From Yoonia sp. (GTDB lineage: Bacteria > Pseudomonadota > Alphaproteobacteria > Rhodobacterales > Rhodobacteraceae): a DNA stretch of 64,000 nucleotides. This document shows positions 1 to 7,395 of the stretch, in pieces. How positions within the stretch are numbered: position 1 is the stretch's first letter; every line of letters starts with the position of its first letter. The position numbers and the translations under genes were made by a program. The notes beneath the pieces were generated by a model. It saw only the letters and a program-made list of their open reading frames with translations. It made no database searches and had not been told where the DNA came from. The stretch is from positions 1-64,000 of the forward strand of contig JAQXEG010000013.1 in NCBI GenBank assembly GCA_029250945.1, written 5' to 3'.

Positions 1-1174
1 CCGCCGCAACCAGTTCGGCCGCAACAACAGTACCCCAGCAAACACCCATCGCCACGCGGGCACCGGTAAAGATTTCCGGCAGGGAGTTGGGGATGATGAC
101 GTGACGCATGATCTGCCACCTGGATGCACCCAGCGAATAGGCTGCGTGGACCTTGGAAATCCGCACGCCGGATACACCCGACCGCGCCGCGATTGCCATG
201 ATCCATAGCGCCGCAAGGAACAGCAGGATGATCTTGCCGACCTCACCGATGCCGGCCCAGATGATCACAAGCGGGATCAGGGCAAGGGGCGGCACAGGGC
301 GCATGAATTCCACGATAGGGTCGAACCAACCGCGGAACCAGTCGGACAAGCCCATGGCATAGCCCAGCGGAATACCCACAAGCGCACCCAGCAAGAAGCC
401 CACGATCACGCGGAACAGCGAGAAGCCAAGGTGCTCTGCCAGTGTTGAGTTGCGGAAACCGGATGTTGCGATCTCGCTCAATCGTGCAAACACGGCCTCA
501 GGGGACGGCAGCCAGATTGGTTCCATCTGCCAGCCGGTTGACGGCTTGATGTTCAACGTGCCCTTGGCCGTCATTGAGACTGTGCCAAAATCAACCTGTA
601 CACTGCCCTCGGGGGCAATTGGCTGACCGTTCACAGCGGTGATTGTCGCGCCATCAGCACGGCCAAGCGTATCGTTTTCATCAACGCGCAGAAGCTTGGA
701 CCGGTAAACAGGCAAAGCCAGCGCATCGTTCTTGGCAAAGCCATCGCCAGCCTCAACCGCAGGGGTATCTACGTCGGACCCAGTTGGGAACACGACCAAT
801 GACACAGTCGCATCATCGGACTGACCACCCGCTGTTGCGGTGTAGGTAAAGCTGCTTTCGCCCTCAAACGCGCCCGGCATATGCAAAAAGCCCGGCAGGA
901 ATTTGGACCCCGTGAACGTCGCCCAGAACACAAAGATCAGCACGACGGACACGACAGAGGCGACAGTGTTGGACACAACCGCGCTTTCATCCCCGAAGGT
1001 CACTGTTTTTAGCGAACCATAGTCCGCCTTTGGTGTCAGCATGCGTTTGATGAACGACCAGACGAACCCAAGGAACAGGATCAGAAGGATATAGCCGATG
1101 ATATAGGGGGCCGCGTAAACCAGTGTCGACAAGACAGCAATCAGTTCGCCCCAAAGTTGGGTAAGGATGCTCAT
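1..1174 (-). CDS. tauC: Taurine ABC transporter permease TauC (3' end outside window)
   Basis: Inner-membrane permease of the taurine/sulfonate importer. I translated it from the ATG at 1172-1174, which overlaps the tauB stop (ATGA), for about 391 codons before it runs off the window edge. The C-terminal half is a normal SsuC/TauC permease, including the EAA-type loop read as AAYSLGASRWQIMRHVIIP. Unusually, this core is preceded by about 220 residues: a first membrane segment near residues 17-40 (PYIIGYILLILFLGFVW), a second near 72-90, then a soluble stretch of roughly 130 residues read as GESSFTYTATAGGQ through VNGQPIAPEGSVQVDFG. A classical TauC is about 275 residues and lacks this. The operon order A-B-C and the adjacent tpa support taurine as substrate. 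The end of the gene and its last residues cannot be seen. Confidence 0.9.
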   Translation of the reverse strand, partial: MSILTQLWGELIAVLSTLVYAAPYIIGYILLILFLGFVWSFIKRMLTPKADYGSLKTVTFGDESAVVSNTVASVVSVVLIFVFWATFTGSKFLPGFLHMPGAFEGESSFTYTATAGGQSDDATVSLVVFPTGSDVDTPAVEAGDGFAKNDALALPVYRSKLLRVDENDTLGRADGATITAVNGQPIAPEGSVQVDFGTVSMTAKGTLNIKPSTGWQMEPIWLPSPEAVFARLSEIATSGFRNSTLAEHLGFSLFRVIVGFLLGALVGIPLGYAMGLSDWFRGWFDPIVEFMRPVPPLALIPLVIIWAGIGEVGKIILLFLAALWIMAIAARSGVSGVRISKVHAAYSLGASRWQIMRHVIIPNSLPEIFTGARVAMGVCWGTVVAAELVAA

Positions 1175-1971
1175 GATCCTGATCCTCCCATGATCTCTTC
1201 TTCCATGTCCCAAATCATGCCAAGAATTTCCTCACGGACGGTGGCAAAATCGGGGTGCTTTTTGACTTCACGCAGATCTTGGCCCACGCCCATGTCAGCA
1301 AAGGGCAGGTTATATTCTTTGTGAATACGGCCCGGACGGGGCGCCATAACGATCAGACGCTCACCCAGCAGCAATGCCTCTTCGACAGAGTGGGTGATCA
1401 GGATGATGGTTTTGCCTGTCTCTTTCCAAAGCTTCAGGACAAGGCCCTGCATCTTTTCACGGGTCAACGCGTCAAGCGCACCAAGCGGTTCATCCATCAA
1501 GATGACGTCAGGCTCGTTTGCAAGGCAACGGGCCAAGGCCACACGCTGTTGCATCCCGCCGGACAGCTCGTAAACGGCTTTTTCTTTGAACTCCTGAAGG
1601 CCGACAACGTCCAGCAGGTGATCCACGATCTCGCGCTTTGGCTTTTCGGCCATGCCCTTCATTCGCGGGCCAAAGCCCACGTTGTCACGCACGGACATCC
1701 ATTCAAACAGTGCACCTTGCTGAAACACCATCCCACGTTCTGGGCCGGGACCATGCACACGGCTACCGTTAAGTGTGATTTCGCCTGCGGTCGGGGCTAG
1801 AAAGCCCGCGACGATGTTCAGCAATGTTGTTTTACCACAGCCCGAAGGCCCCAAGACCGAAAGCAGTTCCCCGGCTTTCAAGTCGATTGAAACGTCCTTC
1901 AACGCCTGAACGGATGACCCGTTTGGCAGATCAAAACGCATCGATAGTTTGTCTATTTCTAGTCCTGACAT
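1171..1971 (-). CDS. tauB: Taurine ABC transporter ATP-binding protein TauB
   Basis: Cytoplasmic ATPase of the taurine importer, 266 residues, the usual size for TauB/SsuB. Visible motifs are Walker A GPSGCGKTTLLNI (about residues 42-54), the signature LSGGMQQRVALARCL, Walker B VILMDEPLGALD and the switch histidine in ILITHSVEEALLL. It lies between the binding protein and the permease on the same strand; its stop overlaps the tauC start by four bases, so translation is probably coupled. Substrate is inferred from the neighbours, since SsuB, TauB and nitrate-type ATPases look alike. Confidence 0.92.
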   Translation of the reverse strand: MSGLEIDKLSMRFDLPNGSSVQALKDVSIDLKAGELLSVLGPSGCGKTTLLNIVAGFLAPTAGEITLNGSRVHGPGPERGMVFQQGALFEWMSVRDNVGFGPRMKGMAEKPKREIVDHLLDVVGLQEFKEKAVYELSGGMQQRVALARCLANEPDVILMDEPLGALDALTREKMQGLVLKLWKETGKTIILITHSVEEALLLGERLIVMAPRPGRIHKEYNLPFADMGVGQDLREVKKHPDFATVREEILGMIWDMEEEIMGGSGS

Positions 1972-2063
1972 GTCCCTGTCCCAATAATTTTCTAAACCCC
2001 TATACGTCGGCCTACCATTTTCGTGGCATCGCGCGGCGCATAGTTTTCAAGAAAATTTTTGGT

Positions 2064-2092
2064 GCGGCGCGCAAGGATACCCTGCGCGCCGC
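2064..2092 (-). promoter_or_regulatory. Intercistronic hairpin between tauA and tauB
   Basis: Two perfect 10-bp arms (2064-2073 and 2083-2092, gcggcgcgca and its complement) enclose a 9-base loop in the 143-bp gap between tauA and tauB. There is no immediate T-run on the minus-strand transcript, so it looks more like an mRNA-stabilising or attenuating hairpin than a full terminator. Such structures after the binding-protein gene commonly let that gene be made in excess over the membrane parts; that role is inferred. Confidence 0.6.
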
Positions 2093-2114
2093 TGATCAAA
2101 TAATGATCGCGTGA

Positions 2115-3119
2115 TTACATGCCTTTGATGTCCATCAAAGGAGCAGTGTTCACGTTGCCTTCATAGCTGTCGTTCGCGGATGGGATGGAACCCGATGCCA
2201 CGAATACTTCTGCAACGCCCTTCATGAAGGTCGCAGCGTTTGCGCCCATCCATGCGTCGGACAGCTGGTCGTCAACCGATGGGAATACGAAACCTGCCAT
2301 TGTTTCGGCAGTCGCGTCTTCGTCCATACCAGCGTCTTTTGCGATGACTGGCAGCATGTCAGCTGTCATGGAACCATCATTCCAAGCAGCATTTGCTTTT
2401 GCTGTGACGGCCAAGAACTTGGCAACCATGTCTGGGTTTTCGGCAACGAAACCAGCAGGTGCTGTTGTCGCGTCAAAGACCAGAATGCCGAGCGCTTCTT
2501 TTTCTGCGCCTGTCAGCAACACGTTGCCGTGCTCTTTCATGCGACGCAGCGCGCCACCCCAACCACAAGACATGTCAACCTGACCTTGTGCGATCGCGGC
2601 TGCACCGTCTGCTGGTGCCATGTCGACAACGTCCAAGGATGCAAGATCAACACCAAAGTGTTCCATCTGCTTGAGGAAACCGTAGTGCGCAGCTGTGCCG
2701 AGTGGAACAGCAACCTTTTTGCCAGCCAGTTCACCAGCGGAGGATGCGTCGATTTCCAGACCGGAAGACACAACGCAGTTGTCGTTTTCAGCGTAAGATA
2801 CCGCAACGTCGATAACCTGGATGTCCTGGCCAGCGGATGCTGCAACTACGAATGGTGGGATACCCTGAGATACAGAAATCTGAACGTCGCCAGATGCCAT
2901 AGCTGCGGACATTGCTGTACCGGTGTCGAAGGATACCCAGTTGATGCCTACGCCCAGCGCTTCTTCATACTCGCCCATAACTTTGGCGTGCTGGAATGGC
3001 ATTGGCCACTCGAGGAAGTAAGCAACTGTGATTTCGTGCGCGTCAGCCATTGCTGTTGTCGCGCCTGTCATCATTGCGACGGATGCTGCGGCACCCATGA
3101 GGACTGATTTGATTTTCAT
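2115..3119 (-). CDS. tauA: Taurine-binding periplasmic protein TauA
   Basis: Periplasmic solute-binding protein that captures taurine for TauBC, 334 residues from the ATG at 3117-3119. I prefer this start to the upstream one (3152) because a GGGAG ribosome site lies about 8 bases upstream and the protein then opens with a clean signal peptide, MKIKSVLMGAAASVAMMTG, cut near AMADAHE. The mature part begins EITVAYFLEWPMPFQHA and contains VSQGIPPFVVAASAG, typical of roseobacter TauA in the SsuA/TauA family. It leads the tauABC operon and is divergent from tpa. Codon choice is less GC-rich at third positions than most neighbours, as expected of a highly expressed gene. Confidence 0.92.
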   Translation of the reverse strand: MKIKSVLMGAAASVAMMTGATTAMADAHEITVAYFLEWPMPFQHAKVMGEYEEALGVGINWVSFDTGTAMSAAMASGDVQISVSQGIPPFVVAASAGQDIQVIDVAVSYAENDNCVVSSGLEIDASSAGELAGKKVAVPLGTAAHYGFLKQMEHFGVDLASLDVVDMAPADGAAAIAQGQVDMSCGWGGALRRMKEHGNVLLTGAEKEALGILVFDATTAPAGFVAENPDMVAKFLAVTAKANAAWNDGSMTADMLPVIAKDAGMDEDATAETMAGFVFPSVDDQLSDAWMGANAATFMKGVAEVFVASGSIPSANDSYEGNVNTAPLMDIKGM

Positions 3120-3617
3120 TTGGTCGTCTCCCGTGTTGTGTGACCCCCTCAAAAATCAAGGGGCCGTTTTGCGAGCAGGGTTGTCCCTGCCTCGTCAGTA
3201 ATGAAGTGAACATGATTTTCATCATGAGCGGTAGCCCTGTTCACATCACAATCTTGCGGATTGTCGGAATTTCGCCCCGACGATCCAGATGGCCAAAGGA
3301 CGCTTGCGCGCTCCTCCCCTTAGCTTTGCATCGCCAAGACAATGAAATTGGGGGCGATCCGTCAACGGCTTTGATTACCGACAACGCGACAAATCACCCC
3401 AGTCCGGTCGCGATGTTCACAGCTTTTCCCGCAAGTAAAGGGATTTAGCGCGCATATCCGCACAAATCCCGCCATTGAGTCAAAATTTTGGCTATATGCT
3501 TGCATCACAACTGGCCCTATCGGATAGTGCCGATGCAAAGCCATTGTGAGCCAAGTTATTTTCCGGCCGGAGCCAAGGATTCGGCCTGGTCCCTCACGAC
3601 TACATCGGAGACGCACA
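3120..3617. promoter_or_regulatory. Divergent tauA / tpa control region
   Basis: About 500 bases without a gene separate the divergent tauA and tpa. The clear element is the direct-repeat pair at 3488-3520 described separately, close to tpa. A smaller partly palindromic stretch lies at about 3215-3230 (ATGAT-TTTC-ATCAT) nearer tauA. I did not find a second copy of the tpa repeat on the tauA side, nor a convincing -35/-10 pair for tauA. Confidence 0.5.
3488..3520 (+). promoter_or_regulatory. Candidate TauR operator upstream of tpa (direct repeats)
   Basis: Two similar decamers, TTGGCTATAT (3488-3497) and CTGGCCCTAT (3511-3520), lie in the same orientation with 23 bp between their starts. The same arrangement and spacing recurs upstream of xsc. 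From memory, the Rhodobacter capsulatus TauR site is a direct repeat near CTGGACYTAA, which the second decamer matches at 8 of 10 positions. MocR regulators usually bind direct repeats. Binding is inferred. Confidence 0.6.
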
Positions 3618-5003
3618 ATGGACATCCAATCCCTGACCAACGACCCGGAAGGCATTATCGAAGCTGACCGCGCCCACGTATGGCACCACCTAAGCCAGCA
3701 CAAACCCTATTCCACAGGCGTCGATCCGCGGATCATCGTTGAGGGCAAAGGGCTGCGTGTTTGGGACATCAAAGGTAAGGAACATGTTGATGCGGTGTCC
3801 GGCGGCGTTTGGACCGTCAACATCGGTTACGGCCGCAAGCGTATGGGCGAGGCGATTTCGGATGCCGTGACCAAGATGTGTTTCTTTGGCGGCACAATGG
3901 GCACAATCCCTGGCGCAACATTTGCCGATATGCTGATCGACAAGATGCCCGGTCTGGACCGCGTTTATTATGCAAACTCCGGTTCCGAGGCGAATGAAAA
4001 AGCGTTCAAAATGGTGCGCCAGATCAGCCACAAACACCACGGCGGCAAGAAATCCAAAATCCTGTTCCGCGAACGGGATTACCACGGCACCACAATCGCC
4101 ACCTTGTCCGCTGGCGGCCAAGAAGAACGCAACGCGCAATACGGCCCCTTTACACCAGGTTTTGTCGCCGTGCCGCACTGCCTTGAATACCGCAGCCAAG
4201 ACGGATCAACCGGCGAGGCATATACAGCCGCGTCCCTCAAGGCGATTGAAGACGTTATCCTGCGCGAAGGTGCCGACACGATCGGGTCGCTTTGCCTTGA
4301 GCCGATCACAGCAGGCGGCGGCATCATCGTCCCACCAGTCGGCTATTGGGACGGCGTGCAAGAGCTTTGCAAAAAGTATGAAATCCTGCTGCACATCGAC
4401 GAAGTCGTCTGCGGCGTGGGCCGCACAGGCACATGGTTCGGCTATCAGCAGTTCGACGTGAAACCAGACATCGTGACAATGGCCAAAGGCGTCGCATCCG
4501 GCTATGCCGCGATTTCATGCTGCGTGACCACAAACGCGGTGTTCGAACAGTTCACCGACGACACCGACCGCATGGGCTTCTTCCGCGATATCTCGACCTT
4601 TGGCGGCTGCACGGCGGGTCCCGCAGCAGCAATCGAAAACATGAAGATCATCGAAGAAGAAGACCTGCGCGGCAATTCCACACGCACCGGTGAACACCTT
4701 CAGAACAACCTTAAGGCGCTGATGGAAAAGCACAAGTGGATCGGCGACGTGCGCGGCATGGGCCTGTTTGCGGGTGCCGAACTGGTCGCAGATCGCGATA
4801 GCAAAGACCCCGTGGACGAAAAGATGGTCGCGGCCATCTTGGGTGATTGCATGCAGCAAGGCGTGATCGTTGGGGCCACCAACAAATCACTACCGGGCTT
4901 TAACAACACCCTGCTTTTCGCCCCGTCCCTGATCGCAACCAAGGACGACATCGACCACATCACCGATGCGGTTGATCAGGCGATTACACGCGTTCTGGGC
5001 TAA
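3618..5003 (+). CDS. tpa: Taurine-pyruvate aminotransferase
   Basis: Transfers the amino group of taurine to pyruvate, giving sulfoacetaldehyde and alanine: the first committed step of taurine dissimilation. It is a 461-residue fold-type I (class III) PLP enzyme. PLP features include the SGSEANEKA loop, HIDEVVCGVGRTG, and the Schiff-base lysine in MAKGVASGY at about residue 290. I chose the ATG at 3618, which has a CGGAG ribosome site, over an in-frame upstream start at 3546. It is the first gene to the right of tauABC, on the opposite strand, preceded by a candidate TauR operator and followed by a strong terminator, so it is probably monocistronic. Confidence 0.94.
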   Translation: MDIQSLTNDPEGIIEADRAHVWHHLSQHKPYSTGVDPRIIVEGKGLRVWDIKGKEHVDAVSGGVWTVNIGYGRKRMGEAISDAVTKMCFFGGTMGTIPGATFADMLIDKMPGLDRVYYANSGSEANEKAFKMVRQISHKHHGGKKSKILFRERDYHGTTIATLSAGGQEERNAQYGPFTPGFVAVPHCLEYRSQDGSTGEAYTAASLKAIEDVILREGADTIGSLCLEPITAGGGIIVPPVGYWDGVQELCKKYEILLHIDEVVCGVGRTGTWFGYQQFDVKPDIVTMAKGVASGYAAISCCVTTNAVFEQFTDDTDRMGFFRDISTFGGCTAGPAAAIENMKIIEEEDLRGNSTRTGEHLQNNLKALMEKHKWIGDVRGMGLFAGAELVADRDSKDPVDEKMVAAILGDCMQQGVIVGATNKSLPGFNNTLLFAPSLIATKDDIDHITDAVDQAITRVLG

Positions 5004-5023
5004 ATCAGCCTTAAGGTATTCAA

Positions 5024-5057
5024 GGGCGGCGCTGTTCACACGGCGCCGCCCTTTTTC
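5024..5057 (+). terminator. Rho-independent terminator after tpa
   Basis: Perfect 9-bp arms gggcggcgc (5024-5032) and gcgccgccc (5043-5051) around a 10-base loop are followed by five T residues, 20 bases after the tpa stop. Confidence 0.88.
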
Positions 5058-5083
5058 TATGGTCAGCTATAGAGCTAGACCAC

Positions 5084-5554
5084 CTAAGCGTAAGTCGGTT
5101 CAGCGGCCTTTGGTGTATCGGTCCCGATCTCCTTAATCTCGGCCACGGCTGTTTCAGCCTTATCCGATGGGGTCAGGCCGGGGATTCCCGCATCGCGGGG
5201 TGCACCCACACTGGCCACAATCGCTTGGGTTGCGCGGTCCGCACCCAATTGCGCCGCAACAGCGCGTGCAGCCGCGATATCATCAGCCTCTGATCGCTCT
5301 CGCAGGGCCACACTTTCAGTTTTCACCTCTTGCACAAAGGCGGCTGTAACCTGCGCCTGCGCCGTCGCAGATTTCGCTGGTTCAGATGGCGTCACAACCG
5401 CCGCTGACGGTTCACTATTTTGTGATTGCTGGTTCGACTTATCCGCTGATTTGTCAGCCCCGCTTCTCGGTGCGACTGTTTTCGCTGGTGCCTCATTTTC
5501 CGGCGGCGCTGATTGTGCGCTTGGCTGCACGTTCGCCTGTTGTTGCGGTGCCAA
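5084..5554 (-). CDS. Low-complexity hypothetical protein
   Basis: I do not recognise this protein. As read it is 156 residues, rich in Ala, Glu, Ser, Pro and Gln, with an N-terminal disordered part (QQQ..., PPENEAPAKT) and a more helical second half (VALRERSEADDIAAARAVAAQ) ending PTYA. The start at 5554 is a TTG with a GGGAA five bases upstream. The frame stays open upstream as ISFLSGI before a stop at 5591-5593; the codon at 5573-5575 is ATA, so an ancestral ATG start may have been lost. It lies between tpa and tauR in the opposite direction, and the tpa terminator faces it. No signal peptide or membrane segment is apparent. It could be a real cytoplasmic protein or a decaying one. Confidence 0.45.
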   Translation of the reverse strand: MAPQQQANVQPSAQSAPPENEAPAKTVAPRSGADKSADKSNQQSQNSEPSAAVVTPSEPAKSATAQAQVTAAFVQEVKTESVALRERSEADDIAAARAVAAQLGADRATQAIVASVGAPRDAGIPGLTPSDKAETAVAEIKEIGTDTPKAAEPTYA

Positions 5555-5724
5555 AATTCCCGATAGAAATGATATATGCTTGTCTTTTTGCTACGCAACC
5601 ACCCGCTGTCATCAATCGCCGGAATTTCTTAACAGACCCTAAATTCAGGCGCCTCACTCGCCCAAAACTTCAACGAATGTTTAACGGGCCTCGTGCGCAA
5701 ACCAGGTCTTGAATTTGCCAGCCG

Positions 5725-5756
5725 ATAGGACCAATCTGCACCCAACTCAGGGCCAG
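5725..5756 (-). promoter_or_regulatory. Possible TauR autoregulatory site at the tauR start
   Basis: On the minus strand, CTGGCCCTGA (5756-5747) and TTGGTCCTAT (5734-5725) repeat the tpa/xsc decamer with 22-bp spacing, just upstream of the tauR ATG at 5760. The fit and spacing are slightly poorer than at tpa and xsc, and the orientation points away from tauR. A site here would suit autorepression. Confidence 0.4.
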
Positions 5757-5759
5757 TTC

Positions 5760-7223
5760 ATGTCAATCTCTGTCGAAACCTTTTTTCTTGATCCAGCGGG
5801 TGAAGGCACCCTTCAGGCGCGCATCCAACAGATGGTTGCCCAAGGCATTCTTGCGGGGCGCTTTCGGCCTGGTGAGCGGTTGCCGTCTAGCCGAAAGATG
5901 GCCCAACATCTGGGCGTCAGTCGCATCACAGTCACGCTGGCCTATACCGAATTGGTCGCCGATGATTACCTGACATCGCGGGGAAGGTCGGGGTATTTTG
6001 TGTCCGAAAATGCCCCCGAACCCCCTGCGTTTCCCGCACAGCAATCAGGCAGCGGAACCGTCGATTGGACCCGCGCCATCGGTCAGCGGTTCACTCCATC
6101 GCTGGGTATGGAAAAGCCGACAGATTGGGCGAATTACAAATATCAGTTCATTTACGGGCAAGCCGATCCCACCCTGTTTGACGCAGCCAACTGGCGGTTA
6201 TGCGCATTGCAAGCCCTTGGCATGCGTGACTTTTCCGCGTTAACGGCCGATTATTTCGACGGGGACGATCCCAAGCTGGTGGAATTCATCGCCCGCCAGA
6301 CGTTGCCGCGCCGTGGCATTCTGGCAGGTCCGTCCGAGATTTTGGTGACAATGGGTGCGCAAAATGCCCTGTGGCTGGCCGCCCAAGTGCTGCTGAATTC
6401 GCGCCGCCGCGCCGCGATTGAGGACCCCTGCTACCCTGCCTTGCGCAACATTCTAAACCAATCGCGGTGCCAGCTTTCTGCGGTGCCCGTGGATGCCGAC
6501 GGACTTCCGCCCGACGCGCTGCCGCCCGACACAGATGTTGTGTTCACAACCCCCAGCCACCAATGCCCGACCACCGCCACGATGCCGATCGCACGGCGCA
6601 AGGCATTGTTGGAAAAGGCTGAAGCGGATGATTTTCTGATCGTCGAAGATGACTATGAATTCGAGATGTCATTTCTGAAATCGCCCTCACCCTCGCTGAA
6701 GTCCCTAGATCAGAACGGGCGGGTTATCTATGTCGGATCCTTTTCAAAATCGCTGTTTCCGGGATTGCGGCTTGGTTACCTTGTCGGACCAGAACCGTTC
6801 ATCCGAGAGGCCCGCGCCCTGCGCGCCTCTGTGCTGCGCCATCCGCCCGGCCATATCCAACGGACCGTGAGCTATTATTTGTCGCTAGGCCATTACGATG
6901 CGTTGGTGCGCAGGATGAGCCGCGCCTACCACGAACGCCGCAACGTCTTAGAGGATGCGCTTGCCACACACGGGTTAAAGGTCGCGGGGCAAGGCACCTA
7001 TGGCGGGTCGTCGATCTGGATGCAGGCACCTGATGGCGTGGACACCACGCAATTGGCGCACATGCTGAAGGATAAGGGGGTTTTGATCGAACCCGGCGCC
7101 CCATTTTTCGATGGTCCCAATCCACCAATCTGTTATTTCAGGTTGGCCTATTCATCCATTCCCACATCGCGTATCCTAGAGGGCGTGGCATTGATTGCCA
7201 AGGGAATCAACGCACTACGCTAA
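5760..7223 (+). CDS. tauR: TauR, MocR-type (GntR/aminotransferase) transcription regulator
   Basis: Taurine-pathway regulator of the MocR/PdxR class, 487 residues. The N-terminal GntR winged helix covers about residues 10-75 (GERLPSSRKMAQHLGVSR, then LTSRGRSGYFV). The remainder is an aminotransferase-like fold-type I domain that binds PLP; the PLP lysine motif is visible in SFSKSLFPGLRLGYLVG. I chose the ATG at 5760 over the in-frame TTG at 5709, because the helix-turn-helix then starts at the usual distance and the upstream 17 residues are not protein-like. Position between tpa and xsc, both with repeat pairs upstream, supports control of those genes. In Rhodobacter capsulatus the homologue activates tpa; here the sign of regulation is inferred. 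Confidence 0.9.
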   Translation: MSISVETFFLDPAGEGTLQARIQQMVAQGILAGRFRPGERLPSSRKMAQHLGVSRITVTLAYTELVADDYLTSRGRSGYFVSENAPEPPAFPAQQSGSGTVDWTRAIGQRFTPSLGMEKPTDWANYKYQFIYGQADPTLFDAANWRLCALQALGMRDFSALTADYFDGDDPKLVEFIARQTLPRRGILAGPSEILVTMGAQNALWLAAQVLLNSRRRAAIEDPCYPALRNILNQSRCQLSAVPVDADGLPPDALPPDTDVVFTTPSHQCPTTATMPIARRKALLEKAEADDFLIVEDDYEFEMSFLKSPSPSLKSLDQNGRVIYVGSFSKSLFPGLRLGYLVGPEPFIREARALRASVLRHPPGHIQRTVSYYLSLGHYDALVRRMSRAYHERRNVLEDALATHGLKVAGQGTYGGSSIWMQAPDGVDTTQLAHMLKDKGVLIEPGAPFFDGPNPPICYFRLAYSSIPTSRILEGVALIAKGINALR

Positions 7224-7263
7224 TTGGCGTTTTTTGAGACTAAAATTCTCAATAAAAATTGCA

Positions 7264-7296
7264 TTGGCCTTAATCTAGCGCTATAACTGGCCCTAA
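7264..7296 (+). promoter_or_regulatory. Candidate TauR operator and promoter region of xsc
   Basis: Decamers TTGGCCTTAA (7264-7273) and CTGGCCCTAA (7287-7296) form a direct repeat with exactly the 23-bp spacing seen before tpa. The second differs at one position from the TauR consensus I recall (CTGGACYTAA). A TATAAC at 7282-7287 lies between them and could be a -10 box, with a weak TTGCAT 17 bp upstream. Similarity to the tpa site continues downstream (a shared TGCCGA). A separate inverted repeat, TTGAGA-7-TCTCAA, lies at 7234-7252. Confidence 0.62.
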
Positions 7297-7395
7297 CGCG
7301 ACTCTGCCGAAATATCTAGGGTCGCCATCAGCGAGACGTGGCACCAAGTGCCGCGTCTTTGACGTTATTGAAAACGCACAAAAGGGACTGCCCCC

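Noticed and set aside
2529-3107. Long plus-strand frame opposite tauA (192 codons)
   Set aside because: Cys/His-rich product with no family character; it is the complement of a clearly coding, codon-biased gene.
3215-3230. ATGAT-TTTC-ATCAT palindrome near tauA as a regulator site
   Set aside because: Arms of 5 bp with a short spacer are expected by chance; no second copy found at another taurine gene.
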